From Moniliophthora roreri (lineage: Eukaryota > Basidiomycota > Agaricomycetes > Agaricales > Marasmiaceae): a DNA stretch of 64,000 bases. The stretch covers positions 310,001 to 374,000 of the forward strand of contig LATX02000213.1 in assembly GCA_001466705.2 (NCBI GenBank). The letters are read 5' to 3'. The notes below the pieces were generated by a model. It made no database searches. It was not told the DNA's origin and was given only the letters and a program-made list of their open reading frames with translations. The position numbers were made by a program, and so were the translations under genes. Positions 1-10,281 of this stretch are shown piece by piece; positions within the stretch are counted from its first letter, which is position 1, and each line of letters begins with the position of its first letter.

Positions 1-1570
1 TGCATACTTTGAGCATCAGGTATGTGAATAATTATGGTACAATTGCTTCTGTCTTATTTTCTTGACAGTTAGCTCTATGGAAACCAGACGAAAAAATAGT
101 CTGCCTTCTTTTACTCAGACTTCTATGCTGTATTGACAAAAGAGGTTACAGGCCATAGCTGATCTATGGATTGAACCAAGAACTGGTGAATTGCGTCTAG
201 GACCTCATGTTCAGATTCCCCTCTATAAAAGTTGGATGCTATGGAACTATTCATCAAATTTAAAACTCACTAGCCAACTTCCTCCACTCTCTATTCAGAC
301 ATACAGTGACATAGACACCACCTTCAACTACCTCACCAGAACAGTTCACACCATAAATATCATCTTAGGAATTACTAGGTATTACATGGCATTCTGGCAA
401 AAGTTGACCTATGAAGATGCTGGATCTATCCTCCAAACACTCTCTGGCACAATTTTCCACCAGCCCAGTCAAAAAATCATTGCCAGAGTGCCTGTAGAGG
501 TCAGGGACAGGACATATTACAAGCTCTGGAGAGCAGATATTAGCTCTAATGCAATGAGAGAGGGCCTAGATGTAATGGAGGATGGCTCAGTGCGGTATGT
601 ATAAAATTGTGTCATACTGGATGTTGTGCACTGACTGAAAACATAGATTTACAGTTATGCCAATGGATATTCAATGTGTTGAAGAGATGATTTTACAATA
701 TGTCTCATCATCACTTCCTGAATTGCAATGGGCATGGATGACTCAGGCACACAGGGTGTTTACCCAACTCAGGATTGATGAAAATAAGTGGAATGAGTAT
801 GGTTAGTGCTTTTATTTACTTGCTTATAGCTGTAGTCTGCTAACATATAACAGGTACCCTTAGCAGACTTCAGCTCATCTTCAAATGCAAGAGACAACAC
901 CCTATGCCCCAGGAGAATACAAGTATTACATCTGGGTCAAGTGGTGCTCCTCTAGTATACCTGTTCATCCATCCACTTCCTCAACCTTCTGAAAATGATG
1001 AGGTGTGGAGATCCTGGGCAGAGGGTACAAAATATTTCTGGTCTTCTGACCCTTTTGGGAAAGAAAAGATGACAGAGGCCATGCAATTATTATTGGGGCT
1101 TCCATCTTTCATCTCTGAATTAGAGGCTTACTATGCACACTGGGATCAAAGTGCCTATAAAGCTATTGAAATGGTTCACCATCACCATCACTTTGATTCC
1201 CCTACAACGAGCCTTGCTGGCTTGGTTGGCTTTCTTATCTTGAAGGTAGTTGGAGATGATGATCGGTTTGAAGCTTGGGAGGATTCAATAGAAATAACTT
1301 CTACCTCTGATTCCAGAGAATCTGGTATGCATCCATTAGTCATTTCTATGTCTTCTTGATTTTGTGCTAATGGTATTAATAGTAGATGGACCTACTCTTA
1401 ATACTTGTTGGGATAAAGAGGATGATAATATTCAAGGATGGTCTAGTGAAGTGGAAGATTCTTCAATGTTGAAGGAAATACAAGAAGAGAATGAGGTTGA
1501 AGTGGAATTGATGCATATTAATAAGGAATCAGGCATAGAGGAAGATGAATTCCTGCATATAGATGGCTAG
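1..1570 (+). CDS. Agaricomycete expanded family protein, copy A (5' end outside window)
   Basis: Six visible exons: 1-19, 69-98, 152-594, 647-801, 854-1324 and 1386-1570, joined by GT..AG introns of about 50-61 bases and open throughout, giving about 433 residues. The exon lengths 30, 443, 155 and 471 are identical to those of copies B (19188-21539) and C (34835-37182), which fixes the splicing. The visible part begins near AYFEHQ and contains DLWIEPRTGELRLGP, SIQTYSD, a segment ending in VFTQLRIDEN, the block SSDPFGKEKM, a natural run of five histidines (about 1176-1190), and a strongly acidic C-terminal tail of about 60 residues. I recall a large agaricomycete family of unknown function with the same block order (LIPL, W-I-x-P-x-T-G-x-L, Y-W-S-x-D-P-S-G). 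No enzyme motif is visible, so no function is offered. The 5' half must lie before position 1. Confidence 0.75.
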
Positions 1571-1765
1571 GTTAGGTTGATTAGGCTATTGGATAGAGAA
1601 TCTAAATTTTTACTACAATAATATATGTGTGGAAGACTTGCTTGACAGATTGAACCTGCAGCCTGTTGTGGTGGCAGTAAAAAGAGCACCCAAGTCACCT
1701 GAGTACTTTACTGAGCAGCTGATATCATCATGTCAAGTCTCTTCAAGTCACATATAACACATTAC
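1571..1765 (+). repeat. Conserved 3' flank of family copies A, B and D
   Basis: The sequence just after the stop codon is also found after copy B (18785-19187, other strand) and copy D (about 49030-49368, other strand). Copy C loses the similarity soon after its stop. The duplicated unit therefore extended past the coding region for A, B and D. No open frame is evident. It may be the 3' untranslated and terminator region, which is inference. Confidence 0.6.
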
Positions 1766-2610
1766 CACACCTCATAGTCACCAATAGGGTCATGAGCCAT
1801 TATTATACACAGTAATGGCTATCAAATTTACTGTAACTTTATGGTGCTGAGAGAACTGTACCCATATGGTATAGTATGGTAATTGACACAGCTGTATACA
1901 GTGTGTATGGTCTGAAATATGGGTGAACAGTAATTCCGAGAGTAAATCCAATGCATACAAGTGGCATTTCACAATAGTGTATGAGTGGTGGCAAAGATAT
2001 AGCTTCTACACATGTAAGAGACCAAAATTCATCATTTCTTTGGTATCTCCCATCTACATAACCAGTTAGCAGTTTTGCAAAGGGGATTAGTGCAAGAAAA
2101 GAGGTATGTACACACTGAACAACACTCTAAAATTTAATATTTCTTTTAATGAGACATTGTGCACTGGTCCAATAAACTCTCCAAGTGTCCCTGTGTGCAA
2201 ATATTTTAGAGCAAGGAGAGGATTACACTCAGTCTAGTAGCAAAGGTTTGTGCATTATAAATGGAAATAGAATATGCCTTCAAGCTTAGGCTTTAAGTTG
2301 CAAGCTTGATGATCAGAAATGCCTACTTAGATGCTCTCATTGATACTAATAGTGAATACCAAGTGAATATTCAGCAAGAATTTGGGAGTTACCTATTATA
2401 AAGCCCAGAACAGTAAAACCAAATGAGAATTACTAATATAGTGCAAGATTTCAGAGAAATGACATGTTAAAACTCATGTGAAACATAAACCTATATGTAC
2501 AGCTATGGTGGCTGTCTTTATATAGCACTTGATAGTGTTTCCAATTATTGAAAGACAGGACAAGAAACACAATATGCAACTGTAATTAAATCCAAACATA
2601 GATACACCCA
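1766..2610. other. AT-rich stretch without recognisable gene
   Basis: No convincing coding region, RNA gene or terminal repeats are seen. CG dinucleotides are very rare. It is likely old mobile-element debris. Confidence 0.4.
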
Positions 2611-3535
2611 TACTGCACAGAGGGCCTAGCTTGAGTCATGCTTCTAATACTCACAAAGGTATTTATTGGTGACCCACATATCTATAAATAGTACTGGATC
2701 ACTTTTGTGACAGAATTGAACCTGTATACATTTATTTCATGACTTTTCTGTGACCCATATGATATATACCTAGTATTATAATTTTACTGTAAATATTTAT
2801 CTCCAGCAGTATATAAGGATAGTTGTTTTGTAGGTGGGAGCAAGAAGAATCTGCCTGACCACTATGTGATTGTATGTAGCTATTGTTTGTGTAGGAAATT
2901 ACATTCAATCAGATTTTCTTTATCACATCAGGCTCTAGAGACTCAGAGTAGACCTAGTTGAGATATAAGGCTATAATCCAAACTTGATAGTGATGGCAAA
3001 GACAGATATTTGTTCTGCACTTTAATATATAGTCATTTTCAAGCTTAAGAGAAGACTTTGTATCAGAGAGTTTTGGTAATATTCTGGGGACAGCTAGTGT
3101 TTTGCTAGTGTTAACACAGCTTAGAGAGGGCTCAGGCTACATTTGAGGTAGAAGTTTTCCTACTTAGGTGTGTTACGGATTACAGCCAAGAGAGTTGTGT
3201 CCAGTACAAGAGCTACTGTAGTCTTTGATTGTTTAAGTTATCACTTCAGAGTAGTCTTACCATTGCCTTAGTGCATTAGCCATTGTACTTAGGCTTGATT
3301 GAGATAGTATAAATCAGAAAACCTACAATAAAAACAATTTATTGGACAAATATACCTTTGAGGTCTCTGCATTGATAAATAAATACACATTTATTTGAAA
3401 CTAAACACCCAAGTAAGAGTCTAAGTGCAGCAACTCTGATCACACCAAACCACACTCTGCACATTACCACACACACAGAGTCAGTAGGAGAGTAGGTCTG
3501 ATCAACAGATTAGCTCTTTTATGTAGCATATTCAG
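2611..3535 (+). repeat. LTR-like repeat L, copy 1
   Basis: About 0.9 kb that recurs at 56890-57830 (same strand) and 58520-59446 (opposite strand). Shared landmarks are the start around CTTGAGTCATGCTTCTAATA, a TATATAAGGA box-like stretch near 2811, and a terminal block with ACTCTGATCAC, CACACTCTGCAC and GATCAACAGATTAGC. Size, non-coding character and internal TATA-like site suggest a retroelement LTR or a short non-autonomous derivative. Exact ends and target duplications were not resolved. Confidence 0.5.
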
Positions 3536-4379
3536 TGGAATTATTGCTGAGAAGGACCTTGGAGTGTCATGTCTACCTTTTGCTGTCACCATACTCCAAG
3601 CTCAGGGCATTGGTTCTGATATCATGCCTTATGTTGCAGATGATGTTCTTACCAGTGCTGGGTTTACTGCCAGTGATATAATCTGGTTGAAGCAGAAGGC
3701 TTCAGAAAAGTAGAATAGCTCTACAGCCAGAAACAGAGATCTCACCCCATTGCTCATCTTTAGCACCTTATTCCCAGCACTACTGCTCACTATCCTTATC
3801 TCACTTCTCAAACAATAATAGTGGTGACACCTTCTGGCCTCAGAATGAAGATATCTTTCATGTCAAGAAGAAGTTCATTGAAGGTAGAGGTGCTACATTA
3901 TGAGCTTGCTGCTTTGAACATGGATATCTGCCAGCTAGTGCCAGTCTTGAGTGGTAGTATTACTGTAAGCCAGCTGGCTGCATGATTCAGATACCACTTG
4001 GCTGGCTCCCAGTATTATAGAGTAGTGATGAAGAAGAGCATGTCAAGAGAGATCCTGATGGGGGAGGATCAATTCTATAGGTATGTTACATCACTTCTCA
4101 TCCCTGGACTGCTATTATTATTTGTAAATCACTGTACACATTGACTTTGTTATTGCTGTTACAGTTTGTCTTTGCCTACATTATTGTCACTGTGTTATGT
4201 CTTTTGCCCTTATTCTGTGCTGTACTCAGCTATTGTCATAGTTTGTGCACTTTACTGTCTGTTTTCTTGATTACTGTAATCAGTCATTGTAGAATTGTAT
4301 GTCATTGTGTAATTCAATCAATACACTGTATCAGAATGTAGTTTATATGTAGCCTGAGGCTCAAAAGTACCTATAGGCA
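3536..4379. other. No gene recognised
   Basis: Low-CG sequence with only short open frames on both strands, including a hydrophobic 66-codon frame at 4141-4341 that looks like chance in TTGT-rich sequence. Nothing supportable is seen. Confidence 0.35.
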
Positions 4380-5240
4380 TGCAACAACCTGATGCTTTGA
4401 CAAGCTTCATCAATATCACTGAGTGGGCTGTTGTCTGCATGGCAACAAATATATGACTTGATTGCAGAGAATGCTAGCTCAATGGTTCAAATCAGAAGAA
4501 TAAGGTGGAAGGAATACAAATTTGCATTCTAAATGGATGTAAAAAAGGAAAAACACATAGAAATAATAACTTACCAGTTTTGCCTTCAACAAGAGTATGG
4601 ACCTCCTCTGTATAATGAATATTGCAGTTATTGAGGGCCAGAACACTTCTTGGGCTAGAGTATGGGTTTGTAAGCAGGATCTAGAAACTGGCCAGAGAAT
4701 GAAGCTCTTGAAAGAGGTATGCATACAATATGTTCACATAGAAACTTACCTAAAAAACTTCAGAGGTAATGGAATCTGGAATGATGACATATGCAATAAT
4801 GCTATCAAGAGTGATAACTAGAAGAATGGACCAGCATTGTCCTTGAATGAATGCCCTATAAGAGACACATCATTCACCCCTACATGATCTACCTATCTTC
4901 CTCTGTGATGTTCTTTTATCTGAAAACATCAGCATCCCCAGATCATCCACCATCCCTGCAATTCAATTATGAGTGCAGCCTGTTCCAGCTTGTTCTGCTC
5001 CAATGCATGTGCTGAGATCTGCTTTGAGTTCATATGGGAACATTGATGCTGCAATTAGTCCAAAGACATTCTTGCAATTCATCAATACAGATGGTAGGAA
5101 ACATTTTGATTGTCTGATCAATAAATGCAATGTCATAAGGATGAAGGGCTCTCTTCCATCCAGATGGGCCTGTGTGGGGATTGAATGGTACACTATACAG
5201 AGTGTTGTTCCAGTGTCTTATAGACAAAGCTCTTCTTGAT
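4380..5240 (-). pseudogene. Tc1/mariner-like DDE transposase, decayed
   Basis: Read on the minus strand, the pieces follow the usual order of a fungal Tc1-like transposase. A DNA-binding part near 5030-5190 includes PYDIAFIDQTIKMFP and IDELQ. A middle part near 4830-4960 includes MLMFSDKRTSQRK and ITLDSIIAYVIIPDS (around the first catalytic Asp). The DDE core near 4600-4640 reads LNNCNIHYTEEV, where a catalytic Asp of the usual LDNC is Asn. After a probable intron (donor GTAAGT, about 4537-4583) follows CKFVFLPPYSSDLN near 4500. A one-base loss after that breaks the NPIE block, and the rest (IELAFSAIKSY) continues in another frame. The frameshift, several stops and the Asp-to-Asn change mean it is inactive. 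Its 5' end abuts the inverted-repeat element that starts at 5312. Confidence 0.75.
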
Positions 5241-5311
5241 ACCAAGAGCTCCACATATTCTTGTAACTGAGTACTCTTTTCTGTAAAGAACAGGCACACA
5301 GTAAGCACCCA

Positions 5312-5640
5312 TTCCATTCACAATTTTTACCTTAGACTTAGTGTTGATTCACACTTTCTGGCAGGGGCATCATGCTCAATTCACAAAATAGTTGGCTATG
5401 GTTCACACTTTCATTCACACTTTTTGGCTTAGGCTTGAGCTTGTCTCAACAGAATACAAATGTAAGAGTTCAATTGGAGTGAAATCCTTGAATTCTGGAA
5501 TTCTGGAGGGTGATTTGAAGATGACAGGTTTATGAATATCATAGAATTATGCTCTGTCTATGTACATCTATTACAATCTTTAAGTACATGGTTATAAATT
5601 CTCAACCCAACATCAGTTTTATTATCCAAGAGTTTTCCAT
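5312..5640 (+). repeat. Left long terminal inverted repeat (outer part)
   Basis: Inverted match to about 12870-13333. It carries several TTCACACTTT boxes, mirror copies of the AAGTGTGAAT boxes on the right side. It is cut by the 720-bp element at 5641-6360. Confidence 0.65.
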
Positions 5641-6360
5641 ATGTTGGGCACTCACACTCTTGCTGCCAGGCAATCATGTGAGCTTTCCCATGCATTGACA
5701 CCTGCAAAGTTGCTCAGTCCAAGCTCATGTACTGTTCCTCTGAAATGTACATAGTTATATGATTATTGTGATATCAGATTGTATTATTTTCTATTAATGG
5801 CCAAAATTAGCTCAGTGGACAATAATTAGCTTCAAAATGGTCTTTATAGATGTGACACTTTGGTGACAGGTATAGCCTACAGTATACAAGTTAAGCTAGC
5901 TGTATTCTCAATGTAGATACTTGAGGGCCACTTAGAGAAGGTTTGGGATCATAGTGAATCTTAAATATACATTTCTTAATTATGCCTGTGTGCCATCAGA
6001 CAACAGTCAATGTTGGAAGAGGAGAGAAGAGTTCAAGACACCCAGAACACTCAATATCCAGAAATGATCACCATGTTCCTTAGAGTCAGAAGCACTTATT
6101 GGTCTCAAGTCTGCCTTCAAGAACCAAATGTTCCAGGAACTAGCACTCAACTTGTGTGCTATTTAAACAATTAGGGAATTTAATTGTACAGTAGACAGCT
6201 AAGCCATACAAGCTCCTCCCATGTCAGTTTGAAGATATTGAATACCCTTTGGGAGCCACCAATGAAGCTCTGGAAGTCAGGGACTTGGCAATTCTGCAGG
6301 TGTTAATGTGTGGGAAAGCTCACATGATTGCCTGGCGGTGAGGGTGTGAGTGCCCAACAT
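5641..6360. mobile_element. Non-autonomous DNA element (720 bp) with ~65-bp TIRs and 9-bp target duplication
   Basis: The ends are inverted copies: the left begins ATGTTGGGCACTCACA and the right ends TGTGAGTGCCCAACAT, with similarity continuing about 65 bases inward past GGCAATCATGTGAGCTTTCC. The flanks are a perfect 9-bp direct repeat, GTTTTCCAT, at 5632-5640 and 6361-6369. The uninterrupted target is visible on the other arm near 12873-12900. No coding frame is present inside. A 9-bp duplication is usual for Mutator-type (MULE) elements, so a MULE-derived MITE is the best guess; the superfamily is inference. Confidence 0.8.
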
Positions 6361-6375
6361 GTTTTCCATCAATTA

Positions 6376-6723
6376 ATGGAAGACTATAGAGTCATGAGAG
6401 TGGTGCCTGCAAAGAGTGGTGATACACTATAATACAGACTCATGAACATGGTACAGGATCTAAAATAAAAGTGAGGAAGCCTCTGTGTCTATTTGGAACC
6501 CAATCTTGCACACCAAAGATGCCTTGCTCAAGCTAATTCCACTCATTTACAATGTCCTCAGCACTTTTTTTTACACTTGAACCTCCAGATGGTGCTCTGG
6601 AACACAATAACTGTCAGTCTTGATCCCCATCATGTCAGCTTCACATTACATTTATGTGCACAATACTGATTTGTCTTTGCAGCCTGCTGCAGGCACTACT
6701 CTCATGACTCTATAGTCCCCCAT
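6376..6723. mobile_element. Miniature element (348 bp) with TA target duplication
   Basis: The inverted ends contain GACTATAGAGTCATGAGAGT on the left and its complement on the right. They are flanked by TA at 6374-6375 and 6724-6725. Without the insert the flanks join as CCATCAAT-TA-CAGCTGTTT, which is what the other arm shows at about 12866-12884. TA duplication points to a Tc1/mariner-type MITE. It has no coding capacity. Confidence 0.75.
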
Positions 6724-6949
6724 TACAGCTGTTTGCAAAAAAGTTTGCACTCCACTGCACATATGTTTTGTTTACATAAATAAATAAATGCAATAGTCAT
6801 GTTCTCTACATCTCTTGACTCTCTACCACCATTATGGGCTATAGATTGAAGAAATATGCTGGTTCATAATGAGTATAATATTTATTTGTATCGTTTTCTG
6901 TAGTTAGAAAATATAGCCCATATGTCTAATGTATCCTTGTGCATCCTAT

Positions 6950-7250
6950 GGTGTAATAACTTCAGTCATTACCACATACATGTTATAAAGTAGCCCTGCA
7001 TCTGCATGAATATCAAGAAAAATGTCATTGTTCCATCTAATGAAGTGCTTGATCTTGGAGAAGGCCTCTTCAATTGGGTTGTAGTCTGGCAAGTATGGGA
7101 GAAGGAACTCGATGTGGACACCTGAAAGGGGGTCAGAGAAAGCTATTGAAGAACATTGGTGTGGTGCATGTAACTATATTCATTTGCCAACTTGAGAATT
7201 CTCTCTCCATGGTGTATGTGAGCATTATCAAGTATAATGACGCTGAGCAG
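6950..7250 (-). pseudogene. Tc1-like transposase C-terminal half, copy a
   Basis: On the minus strand the frame gives VIILDNAHIHHGER and then, after a probable intron of about 56 bases (acceptor CCCCCTTTCAG), a segment with LPYLPDYNPIEEAFSKIKHF. This is the second-Asp to Glu block (LDN..H, N-P-I-E-E) of fungal Tc1-like DDE transposases. It is separated from its N-terminal half (12060-12778). Identical copies sit at 8914-9214 and 9981-10281. Confidence 0.7.
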
Positions 7251-7705
7251 TAATATGTCAAACCTAGAAAAGACCCACTTTTATTCATTTTACACTATTT
7301 CTGAATTGGAACACTTTAATATGACACGAGATGACAGGCAATAAGGACTAGAGTGAGCCCAGTCTGCTAGTCATTGCCTTAGAGAAGCAGTAGTACCTTA
7401 GAAAGTATGAAGAGCTATATGATATGCTATACAGAAGTGTCTAAGCTGTACTTTCTAACCTATCTAAGTATCAGATCCAAAGTGGATCACTCCCAAAACC
7501 TGTAGGGAATCTAACTATGGCCCAATGAACGCATTGGCTAGTTAACCAAGCTCTCAAAAGTGCTATCAATGGGATTTTAACTTCTACTTTACTTTTCTAT
7601 GACATCTGCAAAGTGCAAGCTGCAGTCAAACAGTACAGAGGTACTTAGAGGAGACATCAAAACAGAAAGACGACTTAGAACAGGAATGATCATAGAACAA
7701 TTCTC

Positions 7706-7706
7706 N
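7706..7706. other. Assembly gap (single N)
   Basis: One N separates CAATTCTC from sequence that restarts, base for base, at the equivalent of 5743. The same sequence elsewhere (10737 and 9484) continues differently after CAATTCTC. The join is therefore a scaffold junction of unknown size, and the copy number around it is unreliable. Confidence 0.85.
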
Positions 7707-9399
7707 AAATGTACATAGTTATATGATTATTGTGATATCAGATTGTATTATTTTCTATTAATGGCCAAAATTAGCTCAGTGGACAATAATTAGCTTCAAA
7801 ATGGTCTTTATAGATGTGACACTTTGGTGACAGGTATAGCCTACAGTATACAAGTTAAGCTAGCTGTATTCTCAATGTAGATACTTGAGGGCCACTTAGA
7901 GAAGGTTTGGGATCATAGTGAATCTTAAATATACATTTCTTAATTATGCCTGTGTGCCATCAGACAACAGTCAATGTTGGAAGAGGAGAGAAGAGTTCAA
8001 GACACCCAGAACACTCAATATCCAGAAATGATCACCATGTTCCTTAGAGTCAGAAGCACTTATTGGTCTCAAGTCTGCCTTCAAGAACCAAATGTTCCAG
8101 GAACTAGCACTCAACTTGTGTGCTATTTAAACAATTAGGGAATTTAATTGTACAGTAGACAGCTAAGCCATACAAGCTCCTCCCATGTCAGTTTGAAGAT
8201 ATTGAATACCCTTTGGGAGCCACCAATGAAGCTCTGGAAGTCAGGGACTTGGCAATTCTGCAGGTGTTAATGTGTGGGAAAGCTCACATGATTGCCTGGC
8301 GGTGAGGGTGTGAGTGCCCAACATGTTTTCCATCAATTAATGGAAGACTATAGAGTCATGAGAGTGGTGCCTGCAAAGAGTGGTGATACACTATAATACA
8401 GACTCATGAACATGGTACAGGATCTAAAATAAAAGTGAGGAAGCCTCTGTGTCTATTTGGAACCCAATCTTGCACACCAAAGATGCCTTGCTCAAGCTAA
8501 TTCCACTCATTTACAATGTCCTCAGCACTTTTTTTTACACTTGAACCTCCAGATGGTGCTCTGGAACACAATAACTGTCAGTCTTGATCCCCATCATGTC
8601 AGCTTCACATTACATTTATGTGCACAATACTGATTTGTCTTTGCAGCCTGCTGCAGGCACTACTCTCATGACTCTATAGTCCCCCATTACAGCTGTTTGC
8701 AAAAAAGTTTGCACTCCACTGCACATATGTTTTGTTTACATAAATAAATAAATGCAATAGTCATGTTCTCTACATCTCTTGACTCTCTACCACCATTATG
8801 GGCTATAGATTGAAGAAATATGCTGGTTCATAATGAGTATAATATTTATTTGTATCGTTTTCTGTAGTTAGAAAATATAGCCCATATGTCTAATGTATCC
8901 TTGTGCATCCTATGGTGTAATAACTTCAGTCATTACCACATACATGTTATAAAGTAGCCCTGCATCTGCATGAATATCAAGAAAAATGTCATTGTTCCAT
9001 CTAATGAAGTGCTTGATCTTGGAGAAGGCCTCTTCAATTGGGTTGTAGTCTGGCAAGTATGGGAGAAGGAACTCGATGTGGACACCTGAAAGGGGGTCAG
9101 AGAAAGCTATTGAAGAACATTGGTGTGGTGCATGTAACTATATTCATTTGCCAACTTGAGAATTCTCTCTCCATGGTGTATGTGAGCATTATCAAGTATA
9201 ATGACGCTGAGCAGTAATATGTCAAACCTAGAAAAGACCCACTTTTATTCATTTTACACTATTTCTGAATTGGAACACTTTAATATGACACGAGATGACA
9301 GGCAATAAGGACTAGAGTGAGCCCAGTCTGCTAGTCATTGCCTTAGAGAAGCAGTAGTACCTTAGAAAGTATGAAGAGCTATATGATATGCTATACAGA
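7707..9399. repeat. Exact 1.69-kb copy of 5743-7435
   Basis: Every stretch I compared is identical to 5743-7435 at an offset of 1964 bases. It includes the right part of the 720-bp element (to 8324), the 348-bp element (8340-8687) and the transposase C-half (8914-9214). Identity in otherwise diverged repeat DNA, starting directly at the N, suggests either an unmerged assembly overlap or a very recent duplication. Confidence 0.8.
8914..9214 (-). pseudogene. Tc1-like transposase C-terminal half, copy b
   Basis: Same sequence as 6950-7250. It lies inside the exact duplicate after the gap at 7706, so it may not exist as a separate genomic copy. Confidence 0.5.
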
Positions 9400-9924
9400 T
9401 GCAAGCTGCAGTCAAACAGTACAGAGGTACTTAGAGGAGACATCAAAACAGAAAGATGACTTAGAACAGGAATGATCATAGAACAATTCTCCTCCAAAGT
9501 CAAGATAGAGATCAGAGTCAAAGCAGGTGATCTCTTAATAAAGAATTCACCAGTGGCTAAACAATATGCGATAAGCAAACTAGGTACAAAGCCTGCTCAG
9601 AAAGACAGAAATCACTTCCAAAGGACATCCACTACCTACAGACAGATACAATGAGACATATGAAGAATATCTAATGTGCAAGAAATCCTAAATAAGACCG
9701 AGCATGGTCAAAAGACGGGACAGATACAACCATCCACTCGTAGATACCTGACTTAGAAAAGAGAAAATACAAATTATAGAGTCTAGAACACCTGGAGGCA
9801 TAGATACCCACGCAGATATGGTCAGATACCCTAGTAGCCAGACTCTGTGACATCCGAATAATCCCTCTTTTAGTATCTCAGTCACTTATTTGTCATTTCC
9901 TGAATTATCAGACATTATTTATAA
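9215..9924 (-). repeat. Repeat R1, internally deleted copy
   Basis: Compared with 10282-12030 this copy lacks the equivalent of 7436-7614 (junction at 9399/9400) and about 100 bases near 9690. It then stops at TTTTCTGTAG and jumps back into the transposase flank at 9925. The junctions share only a few bases, suggesting short-homology deletions and template switching. Confidence 0.6.
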
Positions 9925-9980
9925 TTTTCTGTAGTTAGAAAATATAGCCCATATGTCTAATGTATCCTTGTGCATCCTAT

Positions 9981-10281
9981 GGTGTAATAACTTCAGTCAT
10001 TACCACATACATGTTATAAAGTAGCCCTGCATCTGCATGAATATCAAGAAAAATGTCATTGTTCCATCTAATGAAGTGCTTGATCTTGGAGAAGGCCTCT
10101 TCAATTGGGTTGTAGTCTGGCAAGTATGGGAGAAGGAACTCGATGTGGACACCTGAAAGGGGGTCAGAGAAAGCTATTGAAGAACATTGGTGTGGTGCAT
10201 GTAACTATATTCATTTGCCAACTTGAGAATTCTCTCTCCATGGTGTATGTGAGCATTATCAAGTATAATGACGCTGAGCAG
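9981..10281 (-). pseudogene. Tc1-like transposase C-terminal half, copy c
   Basis: Same LDNAHIHHGER and NPIEEAF blocks as 6950-7250. This is the copy directly adjoining the full R1 insertion and hence the natural partner of the N-terminal half at 12060-12778. Confidence 0.65.

Noticed and set aside
1173..1193. Poly-histidine run suggesting an engineered tag or vector contamination
   Set aside because: The run is in four diverged copies with different codons and conserved flanking residues, so it is natural.
5030..5317. Upstream part of the minus frame starting at 5317 as transposase N-terminus
   Set aside because: The first 20 or so codons lie in the terminal repeat of the neighbouring element. 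The transposase similarity begins only near 5200.
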